NCBI GenBank assembly: GCA_039807745.1
Contig: JBDHRV010000011.1
Coordinates: 1-41,606 of the forward strand
Direction: 5' to 3'
Length of the DNA: 41,606 nucleotides
DNA from: JAEUMW01 sp039807745
Lineage (GTDB): Bacteria; Pseudomonadota; Gammaproteobacteria; Burkholderiales; JAEUMW01
The notes under the pieces are model-generated. The model saw nothing but the letters and a program-made list of their open reading frames with translations, did not search any database and was not told the DNA's origin. The translations under genes were made by a program, and so were the position numbers. This document shows positions 18,483 to 27,555 of the stretch, in pieces (within the stretch, counting starts at the first letter, position 1; every line of letters begins with the position of its first letter).

Positions 18483-20036
18483 CTAGAGTGGAATGTTGCC
18501 GTGCTTCTTGGCGGGCCGCAGCTCCCGTTTGTTGAGCACCTTGCGCAGCGACAGCGCGATCACCGAACGCGACTCGGCGGGCTCGATCACGTCGGTGATG
18601 TAGCCGTGCGAGGCGGAGAGATAGGGCGACGCGAACTCGGCGCGGTAGCCGGTCACCAGCTCGGCGTGCTTCGCCTTGCGGTCGGCTGCGTCGGAGAGCT
18701 CCTTGCGATAGAGGATGTTCACGGCGCCCTCCGCGCCCATCACCGCGATCTCGGCGTTGGGCCACGCGTACACGAAATCCGCCCCCATCTCCTGACTGCA
18801 CATCGCGAGATACGATCCGCCATAGGCCTTGCGCAGGATCAGCGTGATCTTCGGGGTGGTGCACGAGGCGTAGGCGAACAGCATCTTGGCGCCGTGGCGG
18901 ATGATGCCGCTGCGCTCCTGTTCGACGCCGGGCAGGAAGCCCGGCACGTCGACCAGCGTCACGATCGGAATGTTGAAGACGTTGCAGGTGCGGATGAAGC
19001 GCGCGCCCTTGTCCGAAGCGTGGATGTCCAGGGCGCCGGCCATCTCCGTTGGCTGATTCGCCACAAGACCGATCACCATGCCCTCGATCCGGGCGAAGCC
19101 GACGATGATGTTGCGCGCCCAACCGGCGTGAACCTCGAGCAACTGGCCATCGTCCACGAGGTGGCTGATGATCTTGCGCACGTCCATGGGCTCCGATGAA
19201 TCGTCTGGGATCAGGCTGTTCATCGACTCGTCGTGCGCGAGCGTGAGGTCCGGGCTCAGGTGATGCGGCGGGTCCTCGGTGTTGTTGGACGGCAGATACG
19301 AGAGCAGCTTGTGCACGATCTGGATGGCGTGGCGATCGTCGTCGGCGACGAAGTGCACGTTGCCGCTCACTGTTGCGTGCATCTCGGCGCTGCCCACTTC
19401 GGCCATGGTCGTCGCGCGCCCGGTCACCGCCTTGATGACCTCGGGACCGGTGATGAACATCTGCGCGTTCTGGCGCGTCATGATGATGAAGTCCATGAGC
19501 GCCGGGGAGTAGGAGGCGCCACCCGCGCAGGGGCCGCACACCACCGCGATCTGCGGCACGACGCCCGACATCAGCACGTTGTGGTAGAAGACGTTGCCGT
19601 AGCCGGAGAGGGCGTCGACCGCTTCCTGAATGCGCGCGCCGCCGGAGTCCTTGAAGGCCACGAACGGAGTGCCGGTCTTGATCGCGAGCTTCATGAGCTC
19701 CACGATCTTGTGTGCGTGCATCTTGCCGAGTGTGCCGGCAGCCACGGTGAAATCCTGGCTGATCGCGGCGACGAGCTTGCCGTTGACGTAACCGGTGCCG
19801 GTGATCACGCCGTCGGCCGGGAATTCCTTCTTCTCCAGCCCGAAATGCCGTCCGCTGTGGCGCACGTGCATCCCGATTTCCTGAAAGGTCCCGGACTGGA
19901 ACAGTGCCTCGACGCGGTCGCGCGCGGAGAGCAGCCCCTTGGCGCGCCGTTCGTTGATCTTGTTCTCGCCCCCACCCGCTTGCGCCGCGCCGCGCCGCTT
20001 GCGCAACTGCTCCAACGACTCTGGTCGTAGTGCCAT
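18483..20036 (-). CDS. mmdA: Acyl-CoA carboxyltransferase, alpha subunit of sodium-pumping methylmalonyl-CoA decarboxylase
   Basis: This 517-residue carboxyltransferase of the PccB/MmdA family moves the carboxyl group of (S)-methylmalonyl-CoA onto biotin, giving propionyl-CoA. Family loops are KDSGGARIQEAV, CGPCAGGASYSPA, DVPGFLPG and KAYGGSYLAM, with the tail GNIPL. It is the first gene of the four-gene pump set. The frame is open to 20204, but the ATG at 20036 is where homologous sequence begins; a GGGGAAAAG lies before it. It is clearly a paralogue of the window's pccB but distinct in sequence. Glutaconyl-CoA or another acyl-CoA is a possible alternative substrate. Confidence 0.87.
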   Translation of the reverse strand: MALRPESLEQLRKRRGAAQAGGGENKINERRAKGLLSARDRVEALFQSGTFQEIGMHVRHSGRHFGLEKKEFPADGVITGTGYVNGKLVAAISQDFTVAAGTLGKMHAHKIVELMKLAIKTGTPFVAFKDSGGARIQEAVDALSGYGNVFYHNVLMSGVVPQIAVVCGPCAGGASYSPALMDFIIMTRQNAQMFITGPEVIKAVTGRATTMAEVGSAEMHATVSGNVHFVADDDRHAIQIVHKLLSYLPSNNTEDPPHHLSPDLTLAHDESMNSLIPDDSSEPMDVRKIISHLVDDGQLLEVHAGWARNIIVGFARIEGMVIGLVANQPTEMAGALDIHASDKGARFIRTCNVFNIPIVTLVDVPGFLPGVEQERSGIIRHGAKMLFAYASCTTPKITLILRKAYGGSYLAMCSQEMGADFVYAWPNAEIAVMGAEGAVNILYRKELSDAADRKAKHAELVTGYRAEFASPYLSASHGYITDVIEPAESRSVIALSLRKVLNKRELRPAKKHGNIPL

Positions 20037-20303
20037 CTTTTCCCCCCGTTGCTGCGTTTGCCCGACGCCCGCGTCGACAGCGGCAGGCCTTGGGCCCGTC
20101 GATTCCCGCTGGTGCACGGTGGCGATGTTTTCCCGCCTGCGTGCGTTCGGGCGTTTGCGCGCCGATGATGATAGCGCAACTTTGCATACAGGTGAGCCAT
20201 TCAATGCAGCGACGCCGCGGCATGCTGATACATTGATGTGGTCGGCGACGTTCGGTCTGTGGTACGGTTACCCCCGGCCACTATAAGAAATCGGGAGGAA
20301 ACC
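20037..20303. promoter_or_regulatory. Divergent promoter region, sodium-pump operon / glgP
   Basis: This 267-base gap lies between genes reading away from each other. Its right half is less GC-rich than the rest of the window, as promoters here should be. No convincing -35/-10 pair was found: a TATAAG at 20282-20287 is too close to the glgP start. The glgP ribosome site GGGAGGA lies at 20293-20299. Confidence 0.4.
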
Positions 20304-22811
20304 ATGGCTGCCATCACGGAACGTGAGGCGATCCCCACCCCATTGCTGCGGGATCTGCCCACCCTCGGTCTCGACGCCCGCAGCATCGCGGCGGATTTCA
20401 GACGGCACTTCAACCACACGTTGGGGTGCGACATTCACTCCAAGTACGCTTTCCACCTGTATGAGGCGCTCGCCATGTCACTGCGCGACCGGCTCATGGT
20501 CATGTGGAAGAACACCCACTACTCGTATCGCGAGAACGACTGCCGGCGCGCCTACTACCTGTCGATGGAGTTCCTGATGGGGCGCACGCTCGGCAACGCA
20601 CTGCTCAACCTCGGCATTCAACAGGCCGTGCGCGATGCGTTGAAGGAACTCGACCTGCGCCTCGAGGACATGATCGAGCTCGAGCACGATGCCGGCCTCG
20701 GCAACGGCGGCCTGGGGCGTCTCGCCGCCTGCTTTCTCGACAGCTGCGCGACCCTGCAGCTGCCGGTGATGGGCTACGGCATCCGTTACGAGTACGGCAT
20801 CTTCCGCCAGACGATCAAGAACGGAGAGCAGGTCGAGGAGCCCGAGCGCTGGCTCATCGACGGCAACCCGTGGGAGCTCGAGCGGCCGGAGTTCATCGTG
20901 ACCATCAAGTTCGGCGGCCGCACGGAACGCTGGACGAACGGCGATGGCAGGACGATCCACCGCTGGGTCGAGACCAACGACGTGCTCGCGGTGCCTTACG
21001 ACACGCCGGTTCCGGGCTACCACAACGGCACGGTGAACACGCTGCGCCTGTGGCGCGCGCAGGCCCGGGACGTCTTCGATCTGGGGCAGTTCAACGCCGG
21101 CGACTACTCGGGTTCGGTGCTGGAGAAGAACGCCGCCGAGAACATCAGCATGCTGCTCTACCCGAACGACGTGACCGAGATGGGCAAGGAGCTGCGGCTG
21201 CGCCAGCAGTACTTCCTGGTCTCGGCGACGCTGCAGGACGTCATCCGGCGGTGGAAGAGCATGCACGGCGAGGACTTCTCCCGGTTCGACGAGAAGAGCA
21301 TCTTCCAGCTGAACGACACGCATCCCAGCATTGCTGTGGCGGAGCTCATGCGCCTGCTGGTCGACGAGAACGGGCTGGAGTGGGACCGCGCGTGGGGCAT
21401 CACGACACGCACCATCGCCTACACCAATCACACGCTCCTGCCGGAGGCGCTCGAACGGTGGCCGGTGCGGATGTTCGAGCGGCTGCTGCCGCGCCTGCTC
21501 GAGATCATCTACGAGATCAATGCGACATTCGTCACGGAGATCGCGCGCCGGTGGCCAGGGGACTGGGAGCGGTTGCGCCGCATGTCGCTGATCGAGGAAG
21601 GACCCGAAAAGGAGGTGCGCATGGCGCACCTCGCCATCGTCGGCAGCTTTTCCGTGAACGGCGTAGCGGAGTTGCACTCGCGGCTCCTGCGCGAGGGACT
21701 GTTCCGCGACTTCTACGAGATGTGGCCGGAGAAGTTCAATAACAAGACCAACGGCGTCACACCGCGGCGCTGGATCGCCTGGGCCAATCCAAAGCTCGCC
21801 GAGCTCATCAGCCAGACCATAGGTGGCGGCTGGATCACCGATCTCGACCAGCTTGCGCGGCTCGCTCCGCACGCCGAGAAGGAATCGTTCCGCGCGCGCT
21901 GGCAGAAGGTCAAGGAAGAGAACAAGAGGCGTCTCACCGAGATGGTGGCGGAGGAGTGCAAGATCGACTTCGACCCGGGTGCGATGTTCGATGTGCAGGT
22001 GAAGCGGATTCACGAGTACAAGCGCCAGCTCCTCAACGTGCTGCACGTGATCCATCTCTACGATCGCCTCAAGCGCGGTGATAGCGCAAACTGGACACCG
22101 CGCTGCGTGCTGTTCGGCGGCAAGGCGGCTCCGGGTTACTGGCTCGCGAAGCGCATCATCAAACTGATCAACAATGTCGCCCACGTCATCAACAGTGACC
22201 GCGACCTGGGCAATCGGCTCAGGGTTGCGTTCCTGCCGAACTACCGGGTCTCCGCCATGGAGGTCATCGCTGCGGCGACCGACCTGTCGGAGCAGATCTC
22301 CACTGCCGGCAAGGAAGCCTCCGGCACCGGCAACATGAAGTTCATGATGAACGGCGCGGTGACGATCGGCACCTACGACGGGGCCAACATCGAGATCCGC
22401 GAGGCGGTCGGCGCGGACAACTTCTTCCTGTTCGGCTTGACGGCCGAGGAGGTGGCGGTGCGGCGCGAGAACTACCAGCCGAACGAGATCATCGAGGCCG
22501 ACGAGGATCTGCGGCGGGTGATGCACATGCTCGAAAGCGGCCATTTCAGCCAGTTCGAGCCGGGCTTGTTCGAAGCAGTGATCCGGTCAATCCGCGACCC
22601 GCGCGACCCGTGGCTGACGGCGGCTGACTTCCGCAGCTACCTCGAAGCTCAACGACAAGCCGAGATGGCCTACCGGGACAGCACGCGCTGGACACGCATG
22701 AGCATTCTCAACACCGCTGCCAGCGGCCGCTTCTCGACCGACCGCACGATGCACGAGTACAACCGGGAGATCTGGCGGCTGGAGCCGGTGGAACCGCTGG
22801 CCGAGAGCTGA
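20304..22811 (+). CDS. glgP: Glycogen/starch/alpha-glucan phosphorylase
   Basis: This 835-residue PLP enzyme releases glucose-1-phosphate from glycogen in the cytoplasm. The length and whole-sequence layout are those of full bacterial and eukaryotic phosphorylases: N-terminal YYLSMEFLMGR and GLGNGGLGRLAACF, central QLNDTHPSIAVAEL, C-terminal VKRIHEYKRQLLN, and the PLP motif EASGTGNMKF with the cofactor lysine at about residue 679, followed by GTYDGANIEI. The frame is open to 20238; the ATG at 20304 has an excellent GGGAGGA before it. No other glycogen gene is adjacent. It ends three bases from the stop of the convergent mch gene. Confidence 0.96.
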   Translation: MAAITEREAIPTPLLRDLPTLGLDARSIAADFRRHFNHTLGCDIHSKYAFHLYEALAMSLRDRLMVMWKNTHYSYRENDCRRAYYLSMEFLMGRTLGNALLNLGIQQAVRDALKELDLRLEDMIELEHDAGLGNGGLGRLAACFLDSCATLQLPVMGYGIRYEYGIFRQTIKNGEQVEEPERWLIDGNPWELERPEFIVTIKFGGRTERWTNGDGRTIHRWVETNDVLAVPYDTPVPGYHNGTVNTLRLWRAQARDVFDLGQFNAGDYSGSVLEKNAAENISMLLYPNDVTEMGKELRLRQQYFLVSATLQDVIRRWKSMHGEDFSRFDEKSIFQLNDTHPSIAVAELMRLLVDENGLEWDRAWGITTRTIAYTNHTLLPEALERWPVRMFERLLPRLLEIIYEINATFVTEIARRWPGDWERLRRMSLIEEGPEKEVRMAHLAIVGSFSVNGVAELHSRLLREGLFRDFYEMWPEKFNNKTNGVTPRRWIAWANPKLAELISQTIGGGWITDLDQLARLAPHAEKESFRARWQKVKEENKRRLTEMVAEECKIDFDPGAMFDVQVKRIHEYKRQLLNVLHVIHLYDRLKRGDSANWTPRCVLFGGKAAPGYWLAKRIIKLINNVAHVINSDRDLGNRLRVAFLPNYRVSAMEVIAAATDLSEQISTAGKEASGTGNMKFMMNGAVTIGTYDGANIEIREAVGADNFFLFGLTAEEVAVRRENYQPNEIIEADEDLRRVMHMLESGHFSQFEPGLFEAVIRSIRDPRDPWLTAADFRSYLEAQRQAEMAYRDSTRWTRMSILNTAASGRFSTDRTMHEYNREIWRLEPVEPLAES

Positions 22812-22814
22812 GGT

Positions 22815-23867
22815 TCAGCCCCGCCGCGGCACCAGCACCGTGTAGTCGAAATCGAGCACCACCGACGGGTCGTAGCGCTCAGCGTCCGCCTTGTACGGAA
22901 AATCCGTGCACGCGCGATCCGTGGTCGCGACCAGCCTGAGCCTCAGCGCGCCGACGTCGTTGTGCGTCGGCAGCGCCGTTTTGTCCAGGACCTCCGACCA
23001 CGCATAGACCGTGTCGCCGGCGAAGGTCGGGGCCACGTGGCGTCCGCCGTTGATCGCGACGATCTTGAAGGCGTTGGCGAGGCCGTTGAAGGACAGCGAG
23101 CGTGCGAGGCTGATGACGTGGCCTCCGTAGACGATGCGGCGGCCGAACCGCCCGTCCTTCTCGACGTGCTGGTTGAAGTGCACCCGCGCCGTGTTCTGGT
23201 AGAGGCGCGTCGCCATCATGTGGTCGGATTGCTCGATCGTCATGCCGTCGACGTGATCGATGCGCTCGCCGACCGCGTAGTCCTCCCAGCCGTACGGACT
23301 ACCCGCCAGTGTGCCGTCATAGGCATCGAGGCGCAGTCCGCGCGGCACGAGCAGGTCATCGGTCGCTACCACTGACGGGAACTCTGGAACCCGTGGCGCC
23401 GGCGCCGGGGCATCCGCATCGCGCGTTCGCACCATCACCCAGCGGCAGTATTCGACGACCATCTCCGCGCGCTGGTTGCGGCCGACCGAGCGCACGTACA
23501 CGACACCTGCCTTGCCGTCCTTGTTCTGTTTGAGGCCGAGCACGGTCGAGACGGCCGAGATCGTGTCGCCGGGGTAGACAGGCTCGCCGAAGCGACCGAG
23601 AGCGTAGCCGAGGTTGGCGACGGCGTTGAGCGAGATGTCGGGCACCGTCTTGCCGAGCACCACGTGGAAGGCGAGCAGGTCGTCCACCGGCGCGCGCGGA
23701 AAGCCCAGCGCTGCCGCAAAGGGCGACGACGCGTTCACTGCGAAGCGGGACCCGTAGAGCGCGGTGTAGAGCGAGACGTCGCCTTCGCTCACGGTGCGCG
23801 GCGTGGCGTGGACGATCTCCTGGCCGATCCGGAAATCCTCGAAGAAGTTGCCGGTCTCGGTCTTCAC
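22815..23867 (-). CDS. mch: Mesaconyl-C1-CoA hydratase (beta-methylmalyl-CoA dehydratase)
   Basis: This 350-residue double hot-dog MaoC-type hydratase has two MaoC-like halves (about 1-160 and 185-345), with FFEDFRIGQEIVHATPRTVSEGD at the start and SDHMMATRLYQNTARVHFN in the second half. Mch interconverts (2R,3S)-beta-methylmalyl-CoA and mesaconyl-C1-CoA in the 3-hydroxypropionate bi-cycle and the ethylmalonyl-CoA pathway. Length (about 344 expected) and position directly after mcl support it; the C4-specific hydratase Meh is shorter, about 285 residues. The start is GTG at 23867, six bases after the mcl stop and without a clear ribosome site, so coupling to mcl is likely. It is the last gene of the smtA-smtB-mcl-mch run. 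Confidence 0.9.
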   Translation of the reverse strand: MKTETGNFFEDFRIGQEIVHATPRTVSEGDVSLYTALYGSRFAVNASSPFAAALGFPRAPVDDLLAFHVVLGKTVPDISLNAVANLGYALGRFGEPVYPGDTISAVSTVLGLKQNKDGKAGVVYVRSVGRNQRAEMVVEYCRWVMVRTRDADAPAPAPRVPEFPSVVATDDLLVPRGLRLDAYDGTLAGSPYGWEDYAVGERIDHVDGMTIEQSDHMMATRLYQNTARVHFNQHVEKDGRFGRRIVYGGHVISLARSLSFNGLANAFKIVAINGGRHVAPTFAGDTVYAWSEVLDKTALPTHNDVGALRLRLVATTDRACTDFPYKADAERYDPSVVLDFDYTVLVPRRG

Positions 23868-23873
23868 GATGGG

Positions 23874-24917
23874 TCAGAACCCGTAAGCGCGCCTGAGCTC
23901 CGGGTCGCGCTCGGAGACGAGCCGCGCGAGATCGACGATCACCTTCGCCTGCTTCCAGGTGGCATCGTCCTGCATCTTGCCGTCGATCAGCACCGCACCG
24001 GCGCCGTCGGGCATCGCTTCGAGAATCCGCTTCGCGAACAGCACTTCGTTCACGTCCGGACTGAACACGCGCTTCGCGATCGCGATCTGACCCGGGTGCA
24101 GGGTCCAGGTGCCGGTGCAGCCCATGAGGAACGCGTTGCGAAACTGCGCTTCGCAGCCCGCCTCGTCGGCGAAGTCGCCGAATGGTCCGTAGAACGCCCG
24201 AATGCCCGACGACACGCACGCGTCGACCATGCGCGATATGGTGTAGTGCCAGAGGTCCTGCTGCGAGAACGTGCGCTCGGTCCGGCCCTCGGCCGGGTCG
24301 GCGAGCACCCCGTAGAAGGGATGGCCGCCCCCGACACGCGTCGTCTTCATCCCGCGCGAGGCTGCGAGATCGGCGGGACCCAGGCTCATGCCGTGCATGC
24401 GCGGACTGGCACACGCGATCTCGTCGACATTCTTCACGCCCTGCGCGGTTTCGAGCAGTGCGTGGATGAGGATCGGCTTCGTCACCTTGTAGCGCGCTTC
24501 GAGCTGCGCCAGCAACTGATCGACGAAGTGGATGTCCCACGGCCCCTCGACCTTCGGCACCATGATCACGTCGAGCTTGTTGCCGACGGCGGCGACGATC
24601 TCCAGCATGTCGTCGAGGAACCACGGGCTATTGAGCGCGTTGACACGGGTCCACAGAGCAGTGCCGCCGAAGTCGGTATTCCGCACCACGGCGATGAAGC
24701 CGGCACGCGCGGCTTCCTTGGCATCGATCGGGATCGCGTCTTCCAGGTTGCCGCACAGCACGTCGACCTGCCTTGCCATTTCCGGTACCCGGGCGCGGAT
24801 CTTCTCCACGTGCGGCGGGAAGAAATGGATCATCCGTTCCGGCCGCACCGGCAGCTCGCGCAGGGGGAGCGGGGCGCCGATCGCAAGCGGCCGGTAGAAG
24901 TTCGCGGGTAGTTTCAT
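23874..24917 (-). CDS. mcl: L-malyl-CoA / beta-methylmalyl-CoA / citramalyl-CoA lyase
   Basis: This 347-residue HpcH/HpaI (CitE-like) lyase cleaves (S)-malyl-CoA to acetyl-CoA and glyoxylate and condenses glyoxylate with propionyl-CoA; in Chloroflexus it also cleaves (S)-citramalyl-CoA. Nearly the whole chain reads like the Chloroflexus aurantiacus enzyme as I remember it: HFFPPHVEKIRAR, QVDVLCGNLEDAIP, ALLETAQG, LGPADLAASRGMKTTRVGG and KRVFSPDVNEVLFAKR. Mg2+ ligands are Glu156 and Asp183, with the same 27-residue spacing as in characterised Mcl; Arg91 is the likely substrate arginine. The ATG at 24917 follows GGAG; the frame is open far upstream but only in antisense of smtB. Confidence 0.94.
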   Translation of the reverse strand: MKLPANFYRPLAIGAPLPLRELPVRPERMIHFFPPHVEKIRARVPEMARQVDVLCGNLEDAIPIDAKEAARAGFIAVVRNTDFGGTALWTRVNALNSPWFLDDMLEIVAAVGNKLDVIMVPKVEGPWDIHFVDQLLAQLEARYKVTKPILIHALLETAQGVKNVDEIACASPRMHGMSLGPADLAASRGMKTTRVGGGHPFYGVLADPAEGRTERTFSQQDLWHYTISRMVDACVSSGIRAFYGPFGDFADEAGCEAQFRNAFLMGCTGTWTLHPGQIAIAKRVFSPDVNEVLFAKRILEAMPDGAGAVLIDGKMQDDATWKQAKVIVDLARLVSERDPELRRAYGF

Positions 24918-24934
24918 GGTCGCTCCGGGAAGCT

Positions 24935-26152
24935 TCAGATCACGCGCTGTGCGCGCAGCGCTTCGATCTCCGCGTCGGAGATTCCGAGCAGATCCTTCAG
25001 CACCTCGTCGGTGTGCTGGCCGAGCCGCGGCCCGAGATGCTTGATGCGGCCAGGAGTCTTCGAAAGCCGAGGAATGACGTTGGGCACGATCACCGTCTCG
25101 CCGAGCGCGGCGTCGTCGATCGATACGAGATTGCGGCGCGCGTGAAACTGCCGGTCGCCGAAGATGTCCGCGATGTTGTTGAGCGGCGCGGCGGGTGCGC
25201 CGGCGGCGTTGCACCGTGCGAGCACCTCGTCGCGCGGCATCGAGCCGCACCAGTCGCGCACGATCTCGTTCACGTCGGTACGGCTCGCGATGCGCGCCTT
25301 CTGTTCGCCGTACAGGCTGCTCGAAGCAAGCTCCGGTCGACCCATCGCTTCCGCCAGCCGTCCGAACATCTTGTCGGTGGTGCACGCGATCGCCACCCAC
25401 TTGCCGTCGCGGGTGGGAAAGTGGCCGTAGGGGCAGCCGCTTTCCATGTGCGGTCCGTGCCGCTCCTGCACCGTGCCGTACATCGCATACGCCGGCGCGA
25501 GCTCGTCGGTGCAACGGAACACCGATTCGTAGAGCGCCGCGTCGATGTACTGGCCGCGCCCGGTCTTCTCCTTGTAGCGCAGCGCGAGCAGCACGCCGAT
25601 GCAGCCGTAGAGGCCGGTGAAGTAATCCCCCAGCGTGGTCGATCCGGCGGTGACCGGCGTGCCCTTCGGCATGCCGGCGAGATAGGTGAGCCCGCCCACG
25701 GCGTGGGCGACACGGGCGAAGCCGGGTCGATCCTTGTATGGCCCGGTCTGACCGTAGCCGGACACGCGCAGCATGATCAATCCCGGATTGATCGCGTGCA
25801 GCACCTCCCAACCGATGCCCCATTTCTCCAGCGTGCCGGGACGGAAGTTTTCGACCAGCACGTCGGACTTCGCGATCAGGTCCTTGAACATCCGCACGCC
25901 CTCGGCGCGGTGCAGATCCATGGTCACGGACTTCTTGTTGCGCCCTTCGCTGACCCACACCAGCGTGTCGCCGCGTGGCCCGGGCGTCCCGAAGTGCCTG
26001 CCGGTGTCGCCGCCCACGGGATGCTCGACCTTCAGCACTTCGGCACCGAACTCGCCGAGTATGCCGGCACAATAAGGGCCGGCGACCACGGTCGCGAGAT
26101 CGATGACACGGATGCCGCTCAGGGGCAGGTTCTCGGACGGTTCGTGATCCAT
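24935..26152 (-). CDS. smtB: Succinyl-CoA:(S)-malate CoA-transferase subunit B
   Basis: This 405-residue class III CoA-transferase has the same length as Chloroflexus SmtB. With SmtA it transfers CoA from succinyl-CoA to malate, giving malyl-CoA for Mcl. Family blocks: LSGIRVIDLATVVAGPYCA, RNKKSVTMDL, DVLVENFRPGTLEKWG, RVSGYGQTGPY, and the catalytic Asp176 in LGDYFTG. The C-terminus GPRLGQHTDEVL is standard. SmtB-type detail such as LAGMPKGTPVTAGSTTLGDY strongly recalls the Chloroflexus protein. It starts ten bases after smtA with GAGGAA before the ATG, and ends 17 bases before mcl. Confidence 0.9.
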   Translation of the reverse strand: MDHEPSENLPLSGIRVIDLATVVAGPYCAGILGEFGAEVLKVEHPVGGDTGRHFGTPGPRGDTLVWVSEGRNKKSVTMDLHRAEGVRMFKDLIAKSDVLVENFRPGTLEKWGIGWEVLHAINPGLIMLRVSGYGQTGPYKDRPGFARVAHAVGGLTYLAGMPKGTPVTAGSTTLGDYFTGLYGCIGVLLALRYKEKTGRGQYIDAALYESVFRCTDELAPAYAMYGTVQERHGPHMESGCPYGHFPTRDGKWVAIACTTDKMFGRLAEAMGRPELASSSLYGEQKARIASRTDVNEIVRDWCGSMPRDEVLARCNAAGAPAAPLNNIADIFGDRQFHARRNLVSIDDAALGETVIVPNVIPRLSKTPGRIKHLGPRLGQHTDEVLKDLLGISDAEIEALRAQRVI

Positions 26153-26162
26153 GCGTTCTTCC

Positions 26163-27467
26163 TCAGATGATGCGCTGCTGGCGCAGGCTGGCGATCTCCT
26201 GGGCGGTGAGTTCGAGCAGCTCGCGCATCACCTCGTAGGTCGCCTCGCCCAGGCGCGGCCCGAGGTTCGTCACCCGCCCCGGCGTCTCGGAGAGTGTCGG
26301 CACCACGCCCGGAATCACGACCTTGCCGAGCGCTTCCTCTTCCATCTCGAGCAGATTGCCGCGCGCCTTGAAGTGCGGATCGGCGAAGATGTCGGCGATG
26401 CTGTTCAACTTGCCCACGGGCACCTGCTTGGCGATGCAGCGTTCGAGCAGCTCGTCGCACGTGAGCCCGGCTGCCCACTCGTTGACGATCGCGATCACCG
26501 TGGCGCTCGCCGCAAGCCGCTTGCGCTGCTCGCCGTAGAGCGTGGTGGAGGCGAGTTCCGGGCGCTCCATTGCCTGCGCGAAGCGCTCGAACATCTTGTC
26601 GTTGGTGCAGGCGATCGCGACGTAGTGGCCGTCCTTGGTGCGGAAGTGCCCATGCGGGACGGCGACGAAGCTGCCCGCGCCTTCGCGTTCGCGCACCTTG
26701 CCGGACAGGCCGTAGACCGTCGCCATCTCGTCCATCTGCCGGAACACCGCCTCGTAGATGCCGACATCGATCACCTGGCCTTCGCCGGTCTTCTCCTTGT
26801 GGCGCAGCGCGAGCATGATGCCGATCACGCCGTAGAGGCTCGAGATGTAATCACCGAGCGGCGCGATGCCCGGCACGACCGGCGTTTCGTTGGGGTATCC
26901 GGCGAGGTAGGACAAGCCGCCGAAGCCGTGCGCGAGATGCGCGAAACCGGGACGGCGGCGATAGGGGCCGGTCTGCCCGTAGCCGGAGACGCGCAGCATG
27001 ATGAGGCCCGGATTGGCGGCCGAGAGCTCGTTCCAGCCGAGGCCCCATTCCTCCATCGTACCGGGGCGGAAGTTCTCCACCAGCACGTCGGATTTCGACA
27101 CCAGCTTCACGAACAGCTCGACGCCCTTGGGCCGCCGCAGATCGATCGTGACCGACTTCTTGTTGCGCGCTTCCGACAGCCACGCGAGCGTCGCGTCATG
27201 GCGCTTGGTCGCGGTGCCGAAGCGGCGCATCGGATCGCCGCCGATGGGGTACTCGACCTTGAGCACCTCGGCACCGTATTCGCCCATGATCGAGGCCGCG
27301 TAGGGACCCGCGAGAAAGGTGCCGACATCGATCACGCGAATGCCGGACAGCGGCAGCGGTTTCGTGGTGTCGTCGTTCGAGTGTGCGGACGCGGGTGCCG
27401 CCGTGTCGGGGTTGTCGGCCCCTTCCCCAGTCGGGACCGCGCCCTGATCGTTGCCGTTGGCTGACAT
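26163..27467 (-). CDS. smtA: Succinyl-CoA:(S)-malate CoA-transferase subunit A
   Basis: This 434-residue class III CoA-transferase is the paralogue and presumed partner of SmtB. It carries a polar N-terminal extension of about 37 residues before LPLSGIRVIDVG, as SmtA (about 455 residues in Chloroflexus) does relative to SmtB. Asp206 in LGDYISS is the catalytic aspartate. Other blocks are RNKKSVTIDL, ENFRPGTMEEWG and GPRLGEATYEV. The start at 27467 is chosen because the frame upstream is antisense to mct; its ribosome site (AGGGA) is weak. It is the first gene of the leftward operon, 88 bases from the divergent mct. Confidence 0.87.
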   Translation of the reverse strand: MSANGNDQGAVPTGEGADNPDTAAPASAHSNDDTTKPLPLSGIRVIDVGTFLAGPYAASIMGEYGAEVLKVEYPIGGDPMRRFGTATKRHDATLAWLSEARNKKSVTIDLRRPKGVELFVKLVSKSDVLVENFRPGTMEEWGLGWNELSAANPGLIMLRVSGYGQTGPYRRRPGFAHLAHGFGGLSYLAGYPNETPVVPGIAPLGDYISSLYGVIGIMLALRHKEKTGEGQVIDVGIYEAVFRQMDEMATVYGLSGKVREREGAGSFVAVPHGHFRTKDGHYVAIACTNDKMFERFAQAMERPELASTTLYGEQRKRLAASATVIAIVNEWAAGLTCDELLERCIAKQVPVGKLNSIADIFADPHFKARGNLLEMEEEALGKVVIPGVVPTLSETPGRVTNLGPRLGEATYEVMRELLELTAQEIASLRQQRII

Positions 27468-27555
27468 CTTGTAATCCCTGTTCGCGCCGCGACGATGAGC
27501 CTGGCGGCGCGCTCCGCTGGCAGAATAGCGCAAATCCAATGACGAGAGGGGGAAA
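27468..27555. promoter_or_regulatory. Shared 88-base promoter region, smtA / mct
   Basis: The two divergent transcription units of the glyoxylate/propionyl-CoA cycle start from this short gap, so their promoters must be close or overlapping and could share one regulator. No clear consensus hexamers or operator palindrome were seen. The mct ribosome site is GAGGGGGAAA at its right end. Confidence 0.5.

Noticed and set aside
16476..20036. Calling the sodium-pump set oxaloacetate decarboxylase
   Set aside because: The alpha subunit is a PccB/MmdA-type acyl-CoA carboxyltransferase, not the TIM-barrel OadA.
23874..24917. Calling the CitE-like gene a citrate lyase beta subunit
   Set aside because: The alpha and gamma citrate lyase subunits are absent, and the sequence carries the Mcl-specific blocks and neighbours.
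24935..27467. Reading smtA and smtB as formyl-CoA or crotonobetaine CoA-transferases
   Set aside because: They are adjacent paralogues upstream of mcl, with lengths and internal blocks like SmtA/SmtB; the generic family label is true but less informative.
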